Below, piece after piece: positions 22,058 to 33,215 of a DNA stretch of 64,000 nt (positions are counted from its first letter, which is position 1; the number at the start of each line of letters is the position of its first letter). A model generated the notes under the pieces. The model was not told the origin of the DNA and made no database searches. It worked only from the letters and a program-made list of their open reading frames with translations. A program made the translations under genes and the position numbers. The stretch is from Mytilinidion resinicola (lineage: Eukaryota > Ascomycota > Dothideomycetes > Mytilinidiales > Mytilinidiaceae), in NCBI RefSeq assembly GCF_010093595.1, contig NW_022985437.1:1719536-1783535 (forward strand), given 5' to 3'.

Positions 22058-23016
22058 GGCGAACAGCTGCTACTGGTGAATTCCTGAATCAAGCACCGGG
22101 CGACTAGCGAGCTTTTCAATGACTTCGAGGGCACCGGCTCTTGAACAATCCTCTTTATTCCCAAGCACAGCGCAGCGTGCCGCGGGCTCCCAATCAGCGA
22201 GCAGCACGTAGTGGCACTCCCGTCGCGTGCGAGAGCAGAAAGACGGAGAGCGCAGCCAATGCCCGCCAGCAGGCGGGCGCGAGGGCCGCGTTTAAAGGCA
22301 GTGACGGTGTGCATAGCTTCGACGTGTTCATGCACCAGGGCGCCCTGTGTTTGAGCCGGGCAGGGGTGCGGGACCCCCTGGATATATCTCAGAGACACAC
22401 GGCGTGGGTGGCACGGTGGGCCTCGAATTAAGCTCCCACAGCCTCACCTCGACCTGCAGGCACCAGGGCCATCCCGCTGTTTCAGTCGGCCCGCCCGGTG
22501 GCGGCTTCAAGGGACTGCTTGCAACGCTGAAGAGCGCCAGACGGAGCTGGAGCCAGGCGAGCTGGCGGTCGGCACCACAGTGACTCTCCGTGGACCCGAC
22601 CATGAGGCCTTCATCTTCTTGCCGCCGCCCCACGTTTGACGCACGCGTGGCAATCAGTGGATGCGTTGGCTCTGCCGCAGCGTCCGGGACGAGCATGGTG
22701 TGCGTTGGTCGAAGAATTTGCGTGAACCCTGCAGATGACAAGACACCACGGCATGCTTTGAAGAAACGGCTCCGAAGAGGTGCAATGCGACGGTAGGGTC
22801 GTGTGCAATATACAGTAGAAGTTTACAGGCTGGTACAAAGAAGTCACAGTTTCTAGAGACGGCTGGACGTTGAATTTGTGGCTGGAGTAGCACTCTCTGT
22901 ACCACCGTTCTAGATGGACTCCACATGCTCCATCTGCAAGGGGTACCTGTCAATCCGCTAGGAAGGCAAGCTGTTCGAACATCGGTATGCCATTCAAACA
23001 CACCTTCTTGGCTACA
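22058..23016. other. Intergenic, GC-rich then mixed; no gene recognised
   Basis: Upstream region of the coiled-coil gene. At 22340-22365 the string CTGTGTTTGAGCCGGGC resembles CTGTGTTTGAACCAGGC at about 29427-29445, a possible fragment of a shared dispersed sequence. Open frames here (for example 22328-22741 on -) lack recognisable features. Confidence 0.45.
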
Positions 23017-23292
23017 ATGCCTCACCATAGCAATCCGTACACTCGTTTACTGCTGTGTGAGGAGCTTCATACTATTTTCAGTATTATGAATGAGGGAAAA
23101 CTTCGGCGTCTTGGACAACTAGTAAACTCTACTCCAGACAGCGTCAGTGTGTGCGTCAGTAGGTGCGTCAGTAGGTGTGTCAGTAGGAAGTAAATTGGAA
23201 GCGTATCCACTGCCATCGCTTTCTATCAGTCTGTTGGAGTTCCACCAACAGTGGAAGGAAAGTGTACGGATATCTATGGCAAGGCACTGTCA
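23017..23292 (+). repeat. Dispersed degenerate repeat, copy A
   Basis: Clearly related to 28149-28341. Both run from ATGCC..CATAG..ATCCGTACACTC through CTTGGACAACTAGTAAACTC (copy A) or CTTTGGACAACTAGTAAACTC-like sequence (copy B), then CAGACAGCGTCAG.., to ATGGCAAGGCACTGT. Differences are mostly single substitutions, many of them transitions. Copy A contains an extra insertion with three 12-bp tandem units GTGCGTCAGTAG (23151-23186; the third has one change). No coding potential is visible. Family and full length are unknown. Confidence 0.75.
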
Positions 23293-23658
23293 AAGGGTGG
23301 TCTAATCTAGTGACGAGAAAATTCGAGCCTGCATATTTGTGGTTTCGAGCAGCCTAGTATGCTAGGGCTTCTCATAATATGCTAGACAACCATGGTAATG
23401 GCGAGCAGTTGTGCGCAGACGTTGGTCCAGATACTTCGTTGTAACAAATATAGTTATGGGCATCCTTGGTGCTCAATCAAAAGCCCCAGAACGCCAGGTA
23501 CCATTCGTCCAATCTCAACCTCCCCATCCTAACTCCGCATCGAAACACCCAAGCCACTCTGCATGCGTCCTGCGAACCATGCGGGAAGCCAGACATTCCC
23601 AATAATAACACCGTTAGCCCTCCAATCGCATCACGTCTCCACCAATGTGCATAGCCCC
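23293..23658. other. Intergenic, nothing recognised
   Basis: Short stretch between the dispersed repeat and the 3' end of the SPC24 gene. No supported gene. Confidence 0.5.
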
Positions 23659-24382
23659 TTACAGCCTTCCCCATAGGTAGTTCGAGTAGAAATTCCGCGA
23701 GAACTTCGGGTCGATGTCGATGATATGCGAGTCTCCCTTGGAGTTCTGCCGTATGATGACCTTGTTGAAGATTCCCGTCGCAGGTTCTGCCTCGATGTCG
23801 ATGTTGAGCATGCGGTAGAGCTTCAACTTGAGCCTATAACGAAGCTGTTAGTACACTTCTACAAGTTTCACAACTGCAGCAATTTCGCAGACTGGGAAAC
23901 CTACAGTTTTTGCGTCTCATCTTCCGATGACCCTCGTGCAGCCTCTGCACCTTCTTCGATACCCGCATCATCCAGATCCCCAAGCGTTTCCTCAAGTCTA
24001 GCCAGCTCTGCGGCCATTCGCTCGCCTTCAATCTCGAGATCAGATGCCTGTTTTGCCACCTTGAACTTCTCCGTGTCTAGTCGCAGGATTTCTGATGCGT
24101 GATTGGTGGGGTTGTGGGAGCTGAGGGTCAGGGAGTGCGTCGAGGACAGTGTTTGTTGTTGTCGCGACAGCTTCTGCAGTGTGGATTGGAGGCCGTCGAG
24201 TTGGGCCTGGCGACAGGCATGCAGTGTGCTCAGAGAGTCATTGATACGGTGAAGAGACGATCGGTCAGGTCCAATGTTGAAGTTCGCGGCGCACGAGGCG
24301 ATGAGCTGGGGAGTGTTAGCGGTTGTGCTTTCGCAGTGTAAACAGAGAAATGTACCGTGGCGGGGTCTTCGTCGAGGAGCAT
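23659..24382 (-). CDS. SPC24: Kinetochore protein Spc24
   Basis: A 200-residue protein in three exons: 24382-24356, 24305-23905, 23833-23659. The introns are 50 and 71 nt, and phases fit exactly. The start MLLDEDPATLI and following ANFNIGPD match Spc24 N-termini. Residues about 40-135 are a heptad-rich coiled coil that pairs with Spc25. The C-terminal globular RWD-like domain contains KLYRMLNIDIE and ends DPKFSRNFYSNYLWGRL, a highly characteristic Spc24 tail. Spc24-Spc25 anchors the Ndc80 complex to the inner kinetochore (Mis12 complex and CENP-T). The length is typical. The gene is divergent from FIS1, with only 309 bp between starts. Confidence 0.95.
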
Positions 24383-24691
24383 GATGGCAGAGTTTGAAAA
24401 GGAGGGTAGAACGGAATTGCAGTGTCAGAGCGTTTGCAACTATTGCAGTGGGGTGGCGGCAGGGCTGAGCAGATGTGGTGAAGTCGAGATAGCGGCGTGG
24501 TGTTGAGCAGTTGCCCGCATGTTTTGATTTATGGGCGCTTGGACCAACGGCGGCTTTCCAGGGCAACGACGACTGGCGTCCGGCGTACGTCACAAAAATT
24601 CACGAGATCACGGCTTGCGCAGCGGCGAAAGGCACCACCAGACCTGCTCCGAGATTACGTTCACCCTCTCCGTACTCCTAATACACCATTC
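24383..24691. promoter_or_regulatory. Shared bidirectional promoter region SPC24/FIS1
   Basis: The starts of SPC24 (-) and FIS1 (+) are separated by only 309 bp, so both promoters and both 5' leaders must lie here or overlap. A TACGTCA CRE-like hexamer core (ACGTCA) is visible near 24586. No TATA element is obvious. Confidence 0.5.
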
Positions 24692-25328
24692 ATGGCGCCC
24701 TCTCTGCCCTGTGAGTACTGTGCCTTCACAATAGCAGCGACAAAGCTAACGCCTCGCCAGATGCCGCTGATGCGGAAAGGTACGAATCCGGCATTTGCGA
24801 TTTCACTGCGCAGCAATAGAGCTTGATCCAAGTCTAACATGTTCCCAGTCCTCTCAAACCCGAAGAACTCCAAGTCCTCCGCGCACAGTACGAGAAGGAG
24901 GGCGAGTACGTGGGCTTGCAAACGAAATTCAACTACGCCTGGGTATGCGCCCCATCGAATCCACTGAAGGCACAACAAGCTCACATTCACCGCCACAGGG
25001 CCTCATAAAATCAAACAACCGCCAGGAGCAACAAGAAGGCGTTCGCCTGCTCTCAGAAATCTTCCGCAACTCCCCCGAGCGCCGGAGGGAGTGCCTCTAC
25101 TACCTCGCCCTCGGAAACTACAAGCTCGGCAACTACGCCGAGGCGAGGAAATACAACGAGCTATTGATCGACCTCGAGCCCGCGAACCTGCAGGCGGGAA
25201 GTCTGAAAGGGCTGATCGACGACAAGGTGGCGAAGGAGGGCCTTGTCGGGGTGGCGATTGTTGGAGGTCTGGCTGTGGCGGCGGGTATCGTGGGAAGCAT
25301 GCTATTCAAGGGAAGCAGAAGGCGATAG
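24692..25328 (+). CDS. FIS1: Mitochondrial fission protein Fis1
   Basis: A 153-residue protein in four exons: 24692-24710, 24761-24779, 24849-24942, 24999-25328. The first two exons are only 19 nt each, and all junctions are in frame. The protein has the Fis1 layout: a short N-terminal arm (MAPSLPYAADAES), a helical bundle of two TPR-like repeats ([21 protein letters not shown] and [18 protein letters not shown]), a single C-terminal membrane helix ([19 protein letters not shown]) and the basic tail KGSRRR that directs it to the outer mitochondrial and peroxisomal membranes. It recruits division factors (Mdv1/Dnm1 in yeast). Length and tail are as expected. Confidence 0.96.
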
Positions 25329-26111
25329 GGTAACACGCTGTGTATAATGGGGGATGAGTGACGAGCGTTGGTGGTGCATTCGGCGTATCGGCGGCTTTCC
25401 CTAGGCCGAGAAATCGCATGTAGAATATGGACATCTTTAACCTTTCAAGCGCGTGCGTCTCTGCGCCCAGGACGCTCCAATGGTGTTTTGCGGTTGTCTC
25501 GGATCCAATGAACTACCCATGCGGGGCGTCAGAATAGCAAAGAAGAGCATGGAAAGCCAGAGAAGGCTTTGGTGGCAGCGAGTCGAACAGACGTACAACA
25601 ACGCACCCGAACAATCAGGCGGATTTGCTAGGTGCTAGTGTAATTAACACAGCTGTGCAGCGAGCGTCTTGTCCCGTCCAGGTGCACCCTCACCGGACCC
25701 TCCCTCTCGTTCCCGCGCAGTTGGCTGCACCGGCTCGGCGATCCCTGTCAGGTCGATTATCTAGCACAACGTCACCGGCAGCGCGTTCGCATCAACACTA
25801 CTTCGCCCCTACACCTCGACGGCCTCCTACTCGACGCCTATTTCTACGCTCTGCCTTCCACCTGCTCCGCCCCTCCCTCCGTGCAACTCAGCTGTCGGGC
25901 CATCGCACCGGTCACTGCGAGAGGCGCATGACAAGGCTCACACCCGAGCTGCCTCTGACCCATCATCACACATCACCCACGTCTCGTGAGGATCTGATGA
26001 GCACGTAGCTTTGCTACGACCACAGCAAACTTCCGCAACCTTCTGCGAGCAGCGACTCTCCTCTGCTCTCCAACCTTCCACTCCTTGCCTCTCTCCTCGG
26101 CCCCGCCCAAC
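25329..26111. other. Intergenic, nothing recognised
   Basis: 783 bp between FIS1 and the RING gene. Bases 25660-26100 are C-rich and G-poor, typical of a fungal promoter/5' leader. No gene or repeat was recognised. Confidence 0.5.
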
Positions 26112-27703
26112 ATGGATCCACCCCTTCAGCAGCCAGCGCAACAGCCACAGACAACGGCGCGCGACATGGTCTTCTGCCACGAATGCGAAAACGAATGGTA
26201 CAGGGACGAACACGGGCTATCCTGCCCCGAGTGCCATTCTGATTTCACCGAAATTGTAAGTTCTCCGGAGATGCTGACTTCGCACCGCCGCCCGCCACTG
26301 CATGCGTCGACGGCGACCGAGAACCCCAAACTCGCTGGAATCAAGTGTTTGAGAGCTGAGCTAACATCATGTCCTAGATCGAGGAAAATCACGATCCTAG
26401 AGTTGCCGCCATGGCAGATTCCGACGACGACGGCCCACCCCCACTAGGCGCCTTTCACCACCACCACCCTTGGGATGCTCCAGACCCAGACGAGGATGAT
26501 ATCAATCAACTACACTGGAGCACTGGCCCAAACACTTTCGCTGTCCAGGGCGTCATATTTCGAGACAACCTCAGCCAACGCCGAGCTGACCCCCACGACC
26601 ATGATCTCCATAATCCAGTCTTGGGAACCTTCGCCACGATGCTGCAAAATTTAGTGGGAGGGCTTGGACAACAACCTCCTAGTGAACAACCCCCTAGTGA
26701 ACAACCCAGCGGATCTCCTTCTCCAGGCCAGGGACCAAATGATCGGTTCTCTGGCACACTGCCGGGTGGAAACCGCTTTACGTATCAACGTACTGTACGG
26801 CTCCATGGCCCAGATGGCACACATCGGGGTGCACATCTGGACCCCAGTGGAGACGAGTTGAACGGGTTAGTTCTTCATATTGTGATCATCTGTGAAATTG
26901 TCCTTGCTAACACGGTTGATAGACTAGTGGAGCACCTTCTCGGCGCCGCCATGGGCGGTCCACCAGGCCACACCCACCCTCCCAGTGGACAACCTGGACA
27001 ACCTCCCGGACAACCTGGACAATTTCCCGGCCAACCGCAGATAAACCCCCTCGCCGCTATATTCGCACAATTGATGAATCCAGGAATGGCAGCTCCTGGT
27101 GATTTCGTCTATTCACAAGAAGCCCTCGATCGCATAATCTCGCAACTAATGGAGCAAAACACTAGTAATGCTCCAGGACCTGCTACTCCCGAGGCTATCG
27201 GCTCCCTCCCCAAAAAGATAATTACCATTGAAGACCTCGGGCCTGACGGACGGGCTGAATGCAGCATCTGTATGGACGAAGTCACTGTTGGTGAAGAGGT
27301 CGCTCAGCTGCCCTGCCACCACTGGTTCCATCAACCATGCGTGGCCATGTGGTTAGGCGAACACGATACGTGTCCGCACTGCCGCAAAGGCATTATGGAT
27401 CACGACAAGGCCGGCGAGAGTGCTAACAGTTCGACGAACACCGCGGATGCATCCAGCGGTTCCAACGGCGCACCTGCGACTCCCTCCCGCCAGCAGATGC
27501 CAGGAACCTTCGGTGCCGGCACGGAAGAAAACCCGTTCATTGTCCCAGAAACACCTGAGCAGAGTCGGTTGCATGCACAACAAGACCAGCGGTCAAGTTC
27601 GGAGCGTCAACCAAGCCCTCATTCGGTACACTCGGATGGAGACGCAAGTGGCGGTGGGCTGGGCGACCGTATTCGGAGGGGTTTGTTTGGCCAACCCCGA
27701 TGA
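26112..27703 (+). CDS. RING-H2 E3 ubiquitin ligase with N-terminal zinc ribbon (RNF126/RNF115-like)
   Basis: A 470-residue protein with exons 26112-26255, 26378-26865 and 26923-27703. The N-terminus has a small zinc ribbon (FCHECENEW .. LSCPECHSDF) as in RNF126/BCA2-type ligases. The middle is disordered, with Pro/Gln/Gly repeats (PSEQ; GQPGQPPGQPGQ). The RING-H2 domain has CSIC, LPCHHWFHQPC and TCPHC in the C-x2-C..C-x-H-x2-H-x2-C..C-x2-C order. Family members ubiquitinate membrane or mislocalised secretory proteins, with the ribbon binding ubiquitin or BAG6. The second intron (57 nt) has no in-frame stop. Its retained translation would insert a hydrophobic stretch, so splicing is more likely. 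Confidence 0.9.
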
Positions 27704-28148
27704 TGTCCGCCAGTCTTACTTGCTCTCTGCTGACCTTCACTTTGTTGGCTAGGAAGAAATAGTATCCGACGAAAACTGGCTGCTCGCAGGTCGAGGCACA
27801 GTAATGGCTAGCTGTGAAGGCATCAACTCGACCGTGCATCATGTATACCCTTTCCCTGCATTTAGTGGCGTTTTGGTCTGGTTCAGCTGTCAGAGCTCCT
27901 TGGAGGCCCTTTTCTATGTCAGTGGAACAACCCTTTTCTATTCTTTGTTGGTCTCTGGGGATGTGTGTACACGAATGACGGCTCTTGAGCGGATCGAATT
28001 GAATCACATAGAAGTGATCATGGGCTGTGATGGCTGGAGTTCTGCGGTTGGTATTTTGGAAATGTGTATAGATTGATGCGGTCAACGCTTATTCTATTTA
28101 CTCTTCATCTCATCTCATCTACCTAAATTTCACAAGACGCTCTAATAT
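27704..28148. other. Intergenic, nothing recognised
   Basis: Region downstream of the RING gene. Open frames on both strands show no family features. Confidence 0.45.
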
Positions 28149-28341
28149 AATGCCTTGTCATAGATATCCGTACACTCATTTGACGCTGCATGAGGACCCT
28201 CATAGTGTTTTCAGCATTCTTGGTAATAGGGAAGTTCGGCACTTTGGACAACTAGTAAACTCGTGAGGCTACCCTAGACAGCGTCAGCAGTGTATCCGCT
28301 GCCCCCGGCTCCTATCAGTTATGGCAAGGCACTGTACTGCC
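28149..28341 (+). repeat. Dispersed degenerate repeat, copy B
   Basis: Shorter relative of 23017-23292 with the same order of landmark strings (ATCCGTACACTC, GACAACTAGTAAACTC, GACAGCGTCAG, ATGGCAAGGCACTGTA). It lacks the 12-bp tandem insertion. Same orientation as copy A. Confidence 0.75.
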
Positions 28342-29971
28342 ATCTTTCGAGTACCTGTTCAGAGACACCCAGACCGTTATTAAGCACGTATTTCTACCGT
28401 GACTAGCACGTGCCTCGACTCATGCATTGGATATATCAGCCTCCCCTTTTTCTGACCCACTTCACAGGGTAATGGCGTCTTCAAATTGACCTGGTGGAGC
28501 ACACATGTGGTGTGTTTGTTGAGAAGTGACGATGATCAATTTCCTCGCCATATGTAGATGAGCATTCAGAGGCTCTCTATGCGATCTACGGCGACGCTCT
28601 ATGGCTGTGGTTGCACGGACGAGCTTTAGGTGGTGGTCTCCATCGTACGACTGTAAAGAGTGGTGCCGGTGACCGTGATGCTGGTCCTACCACCAATCCC
28701 ATAGAACCATGCCACTAAAGGTTTAGATTCACCACATTGGTCCTTAGTTCGGGAGTTGTTGATGCCACCCAGGTACGACAACCTTCTCGCCCCGTCAAAG
28801 AGAAGGACGCATGTGCTGATATACTCGGCAATTCTGGCTGTGACTAATACATGACTAAGCATGATCACATGATAACTAGTTATCAATCCAAAAGCCAGAT
28901 TCTGAACAGTGGCAAGCCGCTCAGCCCGAGGGTGCTTCAAGGTCTCCTTGTATGCGAACACTTTTAATTCAGAAGGAGAGAGTGTGTGCTCTACGACGAA
29001 GGCTTTGAGAATAAGTGTCGCAGGCCCCATCGACTCAATCATTACCTGTAATCTCTTTAGAAAGAAACGTGCTGTCGTACTGACGGCACTCTAGGGGTTC
29101 GCCCCTCGTCTAAATCAGTCCATCCCGTACATACGGCATCATGGACGGCTTATCCAGCAAAGCCCAGGACCAAACCAGTGCTCTAGAGTCCTGTGAATAG
29201 CGACACCCAGAACACGATGCTGTCTCTGACCACCGCCATCATGGGGGCAATTAGAAAGATATTGTAGGAGCCAAATCCTAGGCGAAAGGCTTCTCAAGGG
29301 TATAGGTAAGGCGGCATGGTGATCAGGTGGTATGATCGTGTGTGGAACTTTTTATCTCCCTAAGACCGGGAGCTGCGGGCTAATATGTGAGGCTAGGGTG
29401 AATATAGGGTCGTAATATTGGGCGCTCTGTGTTTGAACCAGGCGCAGGCGCTCGATTGGTACCTAGCGAGAACCCTAAGAGTGTTGAGTTGGAACGGACG
29501 TTGAAATCTGGTGGCGCTGTAGTGTTGGCCGGGGTGACGGCGTCAGACACCGTTGACAGCACCTCACTTCGACGAGAACCACCAAGCACGCTAGGATTAC
29601 ACTATTCATGCACTCAAATCCTGCAGAACCGCCATGCGTCTATTCAAGCCCGCTGTTTGGTGCATGCAAGGTCCCTTATATAATCACCCGGCCTACGAAA
29701 GCGGGCGTCCACGAGGTAATTGCACTTTTTTCTCCATCAGATGGCTGCGCGCGTTAGTTAGGCATAACGAGAAGCCTTATTCACGATATTCCTGTTCTGC
29801 TGTTTAAGCAATTTATCATGCTGCAGACCCTCCCGTGCTTGTCTGACGTGCTGGGCGTGGCCGTCTCTCTCTATAGCTCATCAACACCTCTCTTTATAGC
29901 TGCGTGTCGAGTTCTTTGCCTCTCCGTCCCGTCTTCTTACGCTTTCATTATCCTTCTCCACCGCATTCGCC
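28342..29971. other. Gene-poor stretch with possible relics
   Basis: 1.6 kb without a supported gene. A minus-strand frame at 28626-29042 (138 codons) contains hydrophobic segments (NLAFGLITSYHVIMLSHVLV) and may be a fragment of a decayed membrane protein, but no family is recognised. The string CTGTGTTTGAACCAGGC at about 29430 resembles one at about 22345. Bases 29860-29970 probably hold the promoter/leader of the S41 peptidase gene. Confidence 0.4.
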
Positions 29972-32546
29972 ATGCGGTATACCCCTCTCTTCGCCTTGAT
30001 TGGGCTCCTATCCGTCACTTCCGCCAACCCAATCCTACACCCTCGCGCTACTCCTACCACCACTAATCGGACCACTACCAGCAGTACAGCACCATGCGCC
30101 GCCGTCTCCTCAGCCCACTATGCTCCGAGCAACAAAGATGGTACAGTCCCTGCACAGCTGGCCTACGAATGCCTCAAAAGCGTGCCACTCAACGTGACCG
30201 CTGCCAAGAGGCTCATGGGGGAGATACGGCCCTACATCAATTGGCAGACAAACATAGTCTTCCTGAAGAACCCACCCGCCGAGTATGTGCAAAAGATCCA
30301 GCAGCCCGTGGACATTCTGGCCGGATTAGACAAAATTGAGGCACAGATTGATAGTGGGGCTTTCTTTGGCGAGTATGACGTGAGTGCTTTTTCTTTTTCG
30401 AGTTAATGAAACTAGCTCTAGAGATACATCCTATACAGTACTTCGTCCTTAGTCTGTGTGTAACACAATTCCAAGGATCGGAAGCTCACCATTTTGAACA
30501 GTCATCAAAGCCGGCATGACCTGTCTTATACGGCTTTGAGCTACCTCAAGCGTCACGGTCGAGTGTTGTAGCTAACTACTTGGTAGTTTGGACTTGCGCT
30601 GTATAAACTTATCCTATCAGCACACGACGGTCATTTCTCTATTGTCCTGGATTCCGTAGGAAATTTCTTCAACTTCGACCGGAAATTCCCATTAGTTTCC
30701 GTCTCTGAAGACGGAGTGAAGTTACCCGCGGTTTTCGTATACGGCGATGTTTTAGGTCAGCAATTCAATACTATTTCAGGGGCATATACTCCCTCTGCCG
30801 TTGTCAAGATTGATGGCCAAGATGCTGCGACTTTCCTCGAAAATTGGAGCCAATGGGGGATTCTTCAGGACCGCGATGCCCTCTATAACAACCTCTTCTA
30901 CGAGCTTGCGCAGGTCTCTGTTGGCTCTTATGGCACCGGCACAGGCACCTTTAGGTATGGCTCACTCACACACACGTGACGTCCAAGTTCGCTCACACGT
31001 ATATGATAGCGGAGGTGGAAGAGGTCGGTGGGCTTACCCTGGAGCGAATACTACCTACACTTTTGCCAACGGAACCTCCAAGACTGTCGAAAATATCGCC
31101 TACCCCATGTTCAACTTAGATGGTATTGATTCAGGGGAGAAGCTGCAGCAGAACTTCTTCAACTACGACGCAGGCACCGCCAATACCGAGGGGAAAGTAA
31201 ACCTTCACGTTGTTCCTGGTGATAAAGTCGCAGCAGCAGCTACTGGATCGGCTGCTGGCTACCCACCCACCGTCATTGCCGGGCCCTCAAACATCATCAA
31301 CGGCTACTATATCGATTCGCCAGACTACAGCAGCATCGCGGTCCTCTCTGTACCTAATTTCGTCGGAGATATAGACGACAACGTCGCCTTCCAGGCCACA
31401 AGTCGGAACTTCATCGCCCAAGCCCTCGCAGATAACAAGACGAAGCTAATCATCGACCTTTCCGCCAACGGCGGCGGCAGTGTGCTGCAAGCCTATGACC
31501 TATTCAAACAGCTCTTCCCCAGGCCCGCATACCTCCCCTACGGCGCGACACGCTGGCGCGCCCACGAAGCCGCCGACCTAATCGGCCAATCTTTCAGCGC
31601 CGCCGCCTCGCAATTTCCGCGAGTCCTAGACACGATCCAATTCTACGTCCAGGAAATGCAGTCGACCTACTTCGACTACGAAAGCGACCTCGACGTCAAC
31701 TACAAGCCCTTCACCTCGTGGCCCGAAAAGTACGCGCCCCGCGTGTACAACGGCGACAACTTCACCGGCATCGCGCGCTACAACCTGTCCGACGTCCTCA
31801 TCACCCTCATGTCGGGCGGCATCGACATCACCGGCTACGGCGCCCTCGCGAGCGCCTCCAACAACCCCCAGCCGTTCAAAGCCGAGGACATCGTCATCGT
31901 CTACGACGGCTACTGCGCGTCGACGTGCAGCATCTTCTCCGAGCTCATGCGGCAGCAGGGCGGCGTCAAGGCCATCGCCATGGGCGGGCGCCCCAACACG
32001 CACCCGATCCAGGCCGTGGGCGGCACCAAGGGCGTGAATAACCTCGACTGGGAGACCATTCAGGCGTTCGTGCAGTTGGGGGTTAGGGCTTCGAGCGCGG
32101 CGGAGAGACAGCGGTATGAAGATAGCGTGCTGGGCACTGATTACAACGCCGAGGGGCCGTTTGTCCGCACGTCTTGGGCGAGCGACCCCGGGTGCAACGT
32201 GCGAGATGGGCTGAGGGAGGGCGATGACAGCGGGACGCCGTTGCAATTTCGCTACGAGGAGGCGGATTGTCGGTTGTATTATACGCCCGAGATGACGGTT
32301 GATGCGACGGCGATTTGGAAGGCAGCGGCGGACGCGCAGTGGGGTGGGTGGGGGAAGTCGAAGTGTGTGGCAAATTGGTGGCCGTGGTCTAAGGAGAAGA
32401 GGGAGGTTACTACGACGCTGGGTAGGAGTAGACTAGGGAAGAGGGGTGCCGGTGCGAGTGATGCAAAGGCTCTGGAGGAGTTGCTGAAGACGCTTGCGAT
32501 TAGGACGGAAAATCAATGGAAAGGGGATGGGTTTATGAAGCCATAG
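29972..32546 (+). CDS. Secreted peptidase S41 family protein (CPAF-like fungal type)
   Basis: A 770-residue protein with exons 29972-30379, 30587-30954 and 31010-32546. The introns are 207 and 55 nt. It has an N-terminal signal peptide (MRYTPLFALIGLLSVTSA). Conserved blocks of the fungal S41/CPAF-like family follow: CAAVSSAH.. near the start of the mature protein, LIIDLSANGGGSVLQAYDLF, and the nucleophile region YDGYCASTCSIFSELM (Ser563). Several N-glycosylation sequons (NVT, NGT, NTT) fit a secreted protein. S41 enzymes are serine endopeptidases; the substrates of this fungal branch are unknown. It converges on the OGT-like gene. The 207-nt first intron is longer than its neighbours and could hide an extra small exon. 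Confidence 0.88.
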
Positions 32547-33215
32547 GGGTGAAACTGAGTCGAACGGATGGGAAATAGTAGAACCAGTAGGAAATAGCAG
32601 AACAAGTAGGAAACAATAGAATAAGTAATAAGTGGGAAATGGCATATTAACGGAGCGGTACAGTACTAGGCCATGACCCTAAACGGATATACCACTGCTC
32701 CAGCTCCACTCTTGCTCTCTCGACACCACTGTAAGGAATGCCTTAGCTCACATATCTTCAAATAGTCAAGGTAGTCTAGTATCCACTGCGTTTACCCTTA
32801 TATCGTATGTGGACTTTCTAGAGCCACTTAGGGTACCCCAAGCAGTCGCAGAGAGTGCCCAAACTTATGTCTTGTTACTATAATGAGACCTCAAGAATGC
32901 TCAACAAGCATCAAGTCCAATTACTTTGTTCAGAATCCAATTCCGTTTCGCCTCGATAGAGTCCAAATGGTATGCTAGCGATGCCGCACAAAATGACCGT
33001 GACAGAACGACAAGGAACCAAACTCTGCGATAGATAAGAATAATGAACTCCTCCGCAACTCCACCCAATGCCAGGCTCCGACTTTCTCCCCAAAGAAGAG
33101 GAAGAAAGGTGACGGCGACCTAATTGCTCCTTCTAAATCCCTAGAGCCCCATCTAAGAGATCCTCAAAAAGCACATCAACTTCTGTATCCAACATCTACC
33201 CGCCCACCCACTCGT
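32547..33215. other. Convergent intergenic region
   Basis: 670 bp between the 3' ends of the S41 and OGT-like genes. Apart from the 19-bp tandem copies, the reverse complement of about 32790-32910 shares scattered strings (GCATTCTTG, AAGTTTGGGCAC, GGTACCCT) with dispersed repeat copy B. This is at best a very diverged third copy. Confidence 0.45.
32571..32627 (+). repeat. Three imperfect 19-bp tandem copies in 3' region of S41 gene
   Basis: Units at 32571-32589, 32590-32608 and 32609-32627 follow GGAAATAGYAGAACMAGTA with two to four changes in the last. They lie about 25 bp after the S41 stop codon, so probably in its 3' UTR. Confidence 0.8.

Noticed and set aside
28626..29042. 138-codon frame on - with hydrophobic stretches
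   Set aside because: Possibly a membrane-protein relic, but no family could be recognised and no neighbouring exons fit; noted only in the regional entry.
22340..29445. Short shared string CTGTGTTTGARCCRGGC at about 22345 and 29430 as a repeat family
   Set aside because: Similarity fades after about 25 bases, so chance or a very old fragment cannot be separated by eye.
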